Below are positions 60,301 through 64,000 of a stretch of DNA of 64,000 nucleotides, one piece after another. The stretch is from Enterovibrio nigricans DSM 22720 (GTDB lineage: Bacteria > Pseudomonadota > Gammaproteobacteria > Enterobacterales > Vibrionaceae), in NCBI RefSeq assembly GCF_900167155.1, contig NZ_FUXU01000008.1, positions 54,426 to 118,425 of the forward strand. Direction: 5' to 3'. The notes beneath the pieces are model-generated. The model made no database searches. It saw only the letters and a list, made by a program, of their open reading frames with translations, and was not told where the DNA came from. A program made the translations under genes and the position numbers. How positions within the stretch are numbered: the stretch's first letter is position 1; the number at the start of each line of letters is the position of its first letter.

Positions 60301-63300
60301 GTGAACGAGCTTTTCCAGCCTCGAATATCGAATTGATTGATCGCCTGATTGTCTGGTTTGTACTCGGCCTCATAAACACTTTTCCAGATGGCGACGCCAT
60401 CTTCTTCCACGCTACCGGAAACCAGAGATGCTTTTTCGGTGTAATAACCCACCAGCTTCTTCTCACCCGATTTATCAATGGTGTGAACACATGCATCCTG
60501 AATACGAGAGTGAGCTTGCAGCGCAGATTCGATTTCCTCCAGCTCAATACGGTAACCCCGCACCTTCACCTGAAAATCGTTGCGCCCCAAATATTCCAGA
60601 TCACCATTTTCTCGTCTGCAGACTAAGTCGCCTGTTTTGTAGAGCTTGTTGCGCCCTGTATGAGTATCTTCTTGCGAAGCAAAAGGGTTGTCCACAAAAC
60701 GTTCTTGCGTCAGTTCTTCCCGATTAAAGTACCCTTTGGTTACCGCGACACCACCGATGTAAAGCTCGCCCGGCAAACCTTCCGGGCACAACTGAAGTTG
60801 CTTGCTGTGTGGATCCATTACCCACAACTGAACGTTTTGGATCGCCTGCCCGATAGGTACGGTATCCGTCTCAGTAAGCTGGCAATCGTAATAACTGACC
60901 TCAATGGATGCCTCAGTCGGACCGTACTGGTTGTGAAGCGTTGCTCCATGATGATTGATAGCGTTGAACAAACGAATATGTTCAGGTGTAAGCGCATCCC
61001 CGCTACAAAATACGCGTTTCACACTGGATGGCAAAGACAGGTTAGCGTGCTGAAGGTAGTGGCTCAGCCCAGTCAACATAGGAGGAACAAAGTGGACCAA
61101 AGTGATCGAGTGTTGGCGAATGGTCTCCAATATTTGTTCAGGAGACTGATGTGCCTTGGGCGCAGACATGACGATAGCCGCTCCCGTCCAGTTCGCCCAT
61201 AACAACTCCCAGACTGAAACATCGAAAGTGTATGGCGTTTTTTGTAGAACTCGGTCGTGCGCACTCAACGTATATTGACTTTGAAGCGCTTCAATTCGGT
61301 TCACTACGCCCGTATGAGGCACCATTACCCCTTTGGGTTGCCCTGTAGTTCCGGACGTGTAAATGATATAAGCCATGTCCTGGCTAGTAGTTTGAGTCTC
61401 TATGTTCTGAGTAAATTGATCAGCATAAATCTCGACGTTGTCGATGCTGATGCATGTCGTGCCTAAGCCTTCTGTGATGCTTCTAACCTGCTTTTCCCAC
61501 ACTTGCTGTGTCAGGATGAATTGCGCGTTGGTATCCTCAAGGATATAGCGAGTGCGCTTGGCTGGGTTATCAATTGCAATGGGCACATAAGCCCCACCCG
61601 ATTTCATCACAGCCAGAATGCCGATTACCATTTCCAGACTTCGATCTAAATAGAGTGCGATAGGCGTGTTGGGGGTTAAGCTGTGATGATTTAGACTCTG
61701 ATAGTCATGCTGGAGTAATCTCGCTAGCTGATTCGCCTGCTGGTTTAACTGGCAATACGTCAGCGAGTGCTCACCAAATATAAGTGCTATGTTATCCGGT
61801 GTTTTTTCAACTTGCGCCTCAAACATCGAATGAAGGGTTTCACTGCTTTGATACGATTTCTGAGTTCGATTCCAGTGCTCTGAATCTGCAAGCAATCGCT
61901 GAATATCCAGCAATGGCAATTGACCAATCGGAAGCGACGAAGACATCTGACAGTGCAAAATGTGTTCAAATATCTCGCCGAAAAGCGCTATGGTACGCTC
62001 ATTAAACAACGCGGGTTTATAGTTAAAAGCCACACGGACTGTATCAATTTCATCTCGGCAAATCAGGCTCAGGTCGTAACGGTTTTGATCATTACCAAGA
62101 CGCTCTTCACCATATGCTCTCCAACCTTCCACCTTGTATTTCTCACCAAGATAGCTTCGGTGTTCACGCAACAAAAACAAAGTTCGCGCAACCTGACCGT
62201 CCTGGCTATCTTGAGTGAGGTTGAGCGCTCGATTGATCTGACCAAGAGAAATATCACTGTGTTCAATCGCCTCAAAAACCGTTGTTTGAACCGATTGAGC
62301 CACTTCCCAAAAGGTGTGGTACTGATCGGGCTGAATTCTCAACAACGCCTCTCCGGCGAAAAGCCCAACCAACTCACGAAGCTCTGGTCGACTACGATTG
62401 GTTAACGCAGACGCGATGGCGAGATCTGACTGACCCGTCATTCGATGCAGCAATATCGCATACGCCGACAGCAATGTGGAATACAGCGACACACCTTGCT
62501 CAACACAGCACTGCTTCAACCACTGTGTCAGTGAGGAAGGCAATACATGCTCCCACTGGCGTACCTCTATGTCTGTCTGAACCCCAGGCATGCGGTCGCA
62601 GGGGAGCGACAGAGAAACATCACACAGAGCAAGCTGTTCTTTCCAATACGCCAAATGCTCAGAACGACGGTTTATCTGCACTTCTTGTTGTAACCAGAGG
62701 GCATAATCTCCTTGCTGTATCGGTAATCCAGGAAGCGCAGTCGAACTTGACATAAAAGGGTAGTAATGGAAGAAATCACGCTCAAAGTTAACAATCGAGC
62801 CACCATCAAAAATTAGATGTGAGAAAACGAAGATAACTTTCGTGTGAGTATCCTCACACCGTATGGCATGAATTCGAAAAAGTGGCCCGTTGTGCAAATC
62901 AAACGGTGCGGCAATAAACTGTTGAATGATACGGTTAAGGCTGCTGGTATCAGACTGTGATAACTCAACGGACTGATCAATGGCGTAATGAATCACTGGC
63001 AACACACATTGTTTTAGCCGACCTTCTTCGTTTCTGAATACGGTTCTTAGGCTCTCATGACGTTGAACCACCTTATCCATCGCCGCTTGTACCGCTTTCG
63101 CATCAAAATGCTCTACCGTGTACATGCAGGGAATGTTACTCGTCGAAACCGAGGTGTTGAGGCTTTCCAGTACCCACATATCTTGTTGCAGATCGGTCAC
63201 CGGAAAAGTGTTTGCGTTCGTTTCTCGATTGGCTCTTGAAATCCCACTCGTCGATTTGAACTTACGTTTGGTCAGAAGTTTTTTTCTTTGCTCCTGGGAA

Positions 63301-63332
63301 AGCGAAAGTCTTCCCTTTCTTTCACCACTCAT
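54321..63332 (-). CDS. Non-ribosomal peptide synthetase, C-A(MT)-T-E-C-A-T
   Basis: 3003 residues. Condensation domain 1 (about 45-470) has SHLIFDG in place of HHxxxDG. Adenylation domain 1 starts near 500; TFDVSVWEL, VHFVPPML, VFCSGDAL and HNQYGPTEASIE give code D-V-W-H-F-S-Q-I-E-K, nearest to serine but off at three places. A methyltransferase is embedded after motif A8 (VLEIGSGSGLIYY near 1041, MNSVSQYFPS, GDMRDLRLL), then A10 near 1395. Carrier 1 has IGGDS, and epimerase (about 1480-1920) has HHLIVDAVSW, GHGRE and FNYLGQLD. Condensation 2 has HHSITDGWS near 2087, the type following epimerases. Adenylation 2 (FDIFGLEYG, LQLTPS, VGGESG, VYGPTETCIW) gives D-I-L-Q-x-G-V-I-W-K, glycine-like. 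Carrier 2 is GGNS near 2942, and an acidic tail may dock to the next protein. Predicted residues: N-methylated, epimerised Ser-like, then Gly. Confidence 0.93.
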   Translation of the reverse strand: MSGERKGRLSLSQEQRKKLLTKRKFKSTSGISRANRETNANTFPVTDLQQDMWVLESLNTSVSTSNIPCMYTVEHFDAKAVQAAMDKVVQRHESLRTVFRNEEGRLKQCVLPVIHYAIDQSVELSQSDTSSLNRIIQQFIAAPFDLHNGPLFRIHAIRCEDTHTKVIFVFSHLIFDGGSIVNFERDFFHYYPFMSSSTALPGLPIQQGDYALWLQQEVQINRRSEHLAYWKEQLALCDVSLSLPCDRMPGVQTDIEVRQWEHVLPSSLTQWLKQCCVEQGVSLYSTLLSAYAILLHRMTGQSDLAIASALTNRSRPELRELVGLFAGEALLRIQPDQYHTFWEVAQSVQTTVFEAIEHSDISLGQINRALNLTQDSQDGQVARTLFLLREHRSYLGEKYKVEGWRAYGEERLGNDQNRYDLSLICRDEIDTVRVAFNYKPALFNERTIALFGEIFEHILHCQMSSSLPIGQLPLLDIQRLLADSEHWNRTQKSYQSSETLHSMFEAQVEKTPDNIALIFGEHSLTYCQLNQQANQLARLLQHDYQSLNHHSLTPNTPIALYLDRSLEMVIGILAVMKSGGAYVPIAIDNPAKRTRYILEDTNAQFILTQQVWEKQVRSITEGLGTTCISIDNVEIYADQFTQNIETQTTSQDMAYIIYTSGTTGQPKGVMVPHTGVVNRIEALQSQYTLSAHDRVLQKTPYTFDVSVWELLWANWTGAAIVMSAPKAHQSPEQILETIRQHSITLVHFVPPMLTGLSHYLQHANLSLPSSVKRVFCSGDALTPEHIRLFNAINHHGATLHNQYGPTEASIEVSYYDCQLTETDTVPIGQAIQNVQLWVMDPHSKQLQLCPEGLPGELYIGGVAVTKGYFNREELTQERFVDNPFASQEDTHTGRNKLYKTGDLVCRRENGDLEYLGRNDFQVKVRGYRIELEEIESALQAHSRIQDACVHTIDKSGEKKLVGYYTEKASLVSGSVEEDGVAIWKSVYEAEYKPDNQAINQFDIRGWKSSFTQAPIPADEMREWVDATVSRITALHPRRVLEIGSGSGLIYYPLYRQCEHYIATDFSENAIRRLSLAALELGYDGGSEFVSCPADQISSSLEGQSIDTIVMNSVSQYFPSQQYLDKVLTQAIEGMSDKGQLFLGDMRDLRLLEAFHLAILSHRSPEKPVHQLVNQAKWLASKETELAVSPGYFLALSSRFSCVHSVEILPKRGHAEHEMNRFRFDVVIKVDKASSTFSRSALKSFCSVDYSADFQLDELLRREGENLWVNGYPDLRVQSVLADLNVRPVSLEPIVSIEALHEQASRYGYTFKVLLANEADQAGRLHLFFSRSKTIAITNLDFDTDVAKDNLTNTPNIASKLLTYGELSDYLAQRLPAYMVPAAFVSMKAFPLSSAGKLDRNALPEPEFIDQDNYVAPETDQEMDLCHIWKQVLGIESIGVNDNFFRIGGDSIIAIQLVSKLRQAGFSVQVKDMFDCPTVYQLSERLSQATPATQIVAEQGELEGACHLLPIQQWFFDKKMTNPHHWNQAFMLTVAGDVDCQALEHAICRLAEQHDILRARFNLSGDKPEQVYQRTVTLEPLGRLNVMSMTQDAIREKLTQWQSDFDLFQGPLWRVAYIEGYPDGQARLWFAFHHLIVDAVSWRILADDLQALINGKALSEKTSSYRQWADAVSHYPESHSSERVYWDRVVADYSSVDYTQTPQHKTTVSLSEQETYQLVHSANRGYQTEINDLLLTALSLAMAAAFEQSVNHITLEGHGRELIDESLDVSRTVGWFTTAYPVRLCAHADLSSTLIATKEMLRAIPSKGIGYGAFAPILAPHSLPDVYFNYLGQLDSTGQTALWTVTDEYAGEVISHQNCDTSRLNINGGVFNGGVFNGTLKFDVLSQLSAAQTAYFVASFKDALQRVLVLCERKTKEGGVKTASDFACQNLSQQQLEAIQSSTGESVRIEAIYPASSLQQGFVYHFISLPDDDSYRLQVLVDYERHIDLSLYLQAWELTAQQYPALRIAFHWDGEIVQVVSDKTNVSEHFTLHDLRGLSEPEIDSQINNLQAEARSKPFDLSKPGLFRVSLVKRSESQYTLIQTAHHSITDGWSNPILLKTVHQHYDALIQGLEAKTEKDTVYGRVQAHKVAQYSKSQRYWKEKAPNLQAANDLSVLLSNSVNVDKVRSLNAPAEIVHRLDGDRYTALRSACQSLGVTTNVALQFAWHKLIQMTTQDVQTIVGSTVSGRDAPIDGIEASVGLYINTLPLAVKWDESATIADVLRNIHRGIAELSSFSSMSLADLQRDGKRLFHSLFIFENYPSYADETTSGLASDTVPRSWSDKMDYPFSIMAYEREGALSIQLGFDKALLDEKLASRLLARLESILLAVGLDSQQLHEQIDVISEQEKQCLLEGWNQTDAEQPVEPTWHQLFETQARQTPEAVALVYQEEVLTYQALNEKANQLARTLRDTYRERHQSELTADTPVALFLARSSEMLIAMLAVLKAGGAYVPISPEYPKERAQFIFEDTGAPLVLTQQAQLGELDHWLNALPALPELIAVDSPSAYVEQPMDNLDVPLSGSDLAYIIYTSGTTGKPKGVMMPHAAYADFIHQYHQSLGAKPVSLVSLTQYTFDIFGLEYGVPLLSGGTVYLSDIHHAPETLSKHAENTNVLQLTPSVWSVLQVALNASVDLSHLTVIVGGESGSEALYQSLSSRFQKVVQVYGPTETCIWSTQSEYKSGNASLIGSPLSNESCYVISTQGRLCPIGVPGELHIGGVGLARGYHNREELTQERFIISPIEGHDERLYKTGDVVRWRHDGQLEYIGRNDFQVKIRGHRIELGEIEAVLLKETTVQQAVVIDREKEGEKYLAAYVVSDAPIDVEQLRQALSSPLPDFMVPSTFTQIEAIPLTMNGKLDRRALPEPQWSSSDNYTAPETELEIALCGIWQTVLGADRIGIHDSFFQVGGNSINAIKVISQINRSLGHSLRLELVDLYTAKTIGELTQFIEENQKQNFLEEQDNEMSI
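57702..57739 (-). repeat. 15-base tandem repeat inside the epimerase domain
   Basis: Two full copies of GCCATTGAAGACACC (57702-57716, 57717-57731) and a partial third. In frame they encode NGGVFNGGVFNG near residue 1870 of the 3003-residue protein, where epimerases usually have a single such turn. Looks like a recent in-frame duplication. Confidence 0.85.
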
Positions 63333-63388
63333 ACATTACTCGCTTTATAGGTGACTGGTTGTATTCATTGCTGTGTCTTGATTGACTA

Positions 63389-64000
63389 CTATTCAGACGC
63401 CATCAATGCTTCAATTTCTTCATCGCTCATGTCTGCCAGAATCAGTTCTTCTATCCACACGGACAGGTCTCGAATGGTGTTCGCCCGAGTAATAAAGTCG
63501 GAAAACTTCACTTCGATACCAAGTTCAGAGTGCACAGATCCTAAGAGTTGAATAGCCAGAACGGACGTACCGCCCACTGCCATAAAACCCCGCTCGCAGC
63601 ATATTGGAGAGCGCTTGAATAGCTCGCACCAAAGCCTGTGAATTTCTTCTTCAATTTCGGTTTCAGGCGCAGACATCACTGCATTTTGTCTATCAATAGA
63701 ACCCATCGATTCAAAGGGGAGCAGAGCAAGGCGCTTGCGGTCCACTTTCCCGTTGTCGGTCAATGGCAGCGCGGTCAACACTTGAATATGACTGGGAAGC
63801 ATATAACCAGGTAATTGCGATACTAGAGCTTCTCGAATTTGGCTTGCATCGGTCGAATCTCCAGAACTGGTCACCACAAACGCGACAATGCATTCTTTAG
63901 TCAACTCGGCTTGAGAGAGGCTTTGTTGCTTAAATCGATGGAACTAAATCTAGAAGCTACGATCTGATCGGCTACACCCATCAATCGTCGTAGTCTCATG
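63389..64000 (-). CDS. 3' end of an upstream NRPS (end of A domain plus T domain), with apparent frameshift
   Basis: From about 63943 the frame reads the end of an adenylation domain (TKECIVAFVV; LPGYMLPSHI; NGKVDRKRL is motif A10). A carrier domain follows with MAVGGTSVLAIQLL (Ser in GGTS), then a short acidic tail. A stop (63944-63946) interrupts this frame upstream. The neighbouring frame continues A-domain-like (RRLMGVADQIVASRFSS) from the window edge and ends at 63901. The switch falls on a CT dinucleotide run (plus strand GAGAGAG, 63913-63919); removing one CT would join the frames as ...NKASQAELTKEC. So the gene is either broken or has a sequencing/slippage change. The next NRPS starts 57 bases on. 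Confidence 0.75.

Noticed and set aside
48667..64000. Reading the Cys module as a thiazoline-forming (yersiniabactin-like) heterocyclase
   Set aside because: Its condensation domain has HHxxxDG, not the DxxxxDxxS motif of cyclisation domains, although the A-domain pocket is of the Cys type used in such siderophores.

Overview
The window is a chromosomal segment of a gammaproteobacterium of the family Vibrionaceae. The evidence is the gene content and order: ppc followed by aphA (the Vibrio quorum-sensing regulator), metJ/metBLF, priA-cytR-ftsN-hslVU-menA-rraA-zapB, glpKX-fpr, cpxRA/cpxP-fieF-pfkA, and cysE-gpsA-secB-yibN facing gpmM-envC-yibQ. A short palindromic repeat that I recall from Vibrio-group genomes is also present. 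The genus cannot be fixed from the sequence alone.

Layout. 1-4179 is an arginine operon on the minus strand (argC-argB-argG-argH, the last cut by the window edge). 4651-8204 holds ppc and aphA. 8253-13479 is the methionine cluster, with metF and metB-metL on the minus strand and metJ divergent, and with MetJ boxes at both promoters. 13549-15584 holds maeB and rpmE. 15831-23967 is a run of core genes for DNA restart, nucleoside regulation, cell division, heat-shock proteolysis and menaquinone synthesis. 24580-31631 holds glycerol use (glpK, glpX), an EmrAB-like pump, and a cysteine-rich regulator with fpr. 31914-36002 holds two small accessory genes, tpiA, trmL and a frameshifted chemotaxis receptor. 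36150-39898 is the Cpx envelope-stress system with fieF. 40180-48474 is pfkA, cysE-gpsA-secB-yibN, and gpmM-envC-yibQ.

48667-64000 is the accessory part: the 3' end of a non-ribosomal peptide synthetase (NRPS) operon on the minus strand. In biosynthetic order it holds the end of an upstream module (partial A plus T, apparently frameshifted), a 3003-residue protein C-A(MT)-T-E-C-A-T, and a 1883-residue protein docking-C-A-T-TE-MFS. The binding-pocket residues I can read suggest a Ser-like residue (methylated and epimerised), then Gly, then Cys. The thioesterase has a Cys in place of the usual Ser nucleophile, and a whole MFS exporter is fused behind it. This terminal protein, which would load, release and export in one chain, is the most unusual thing in the window.

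Regulation visible in the DNA includes MetJ boxes at metF and metB/metJ, a triple tandem CpxR site between cpxR and cpxP, a sigma-32-like promoter before hslVU, a LuxR/HapR-type site and a possible Qrr pairing site before aphA, GlpR-like dyads before glpK, and a candidate small RNA between zapB and glpK. No rRNA, tRNA, CRISPR array or insertion sequence was recognised.
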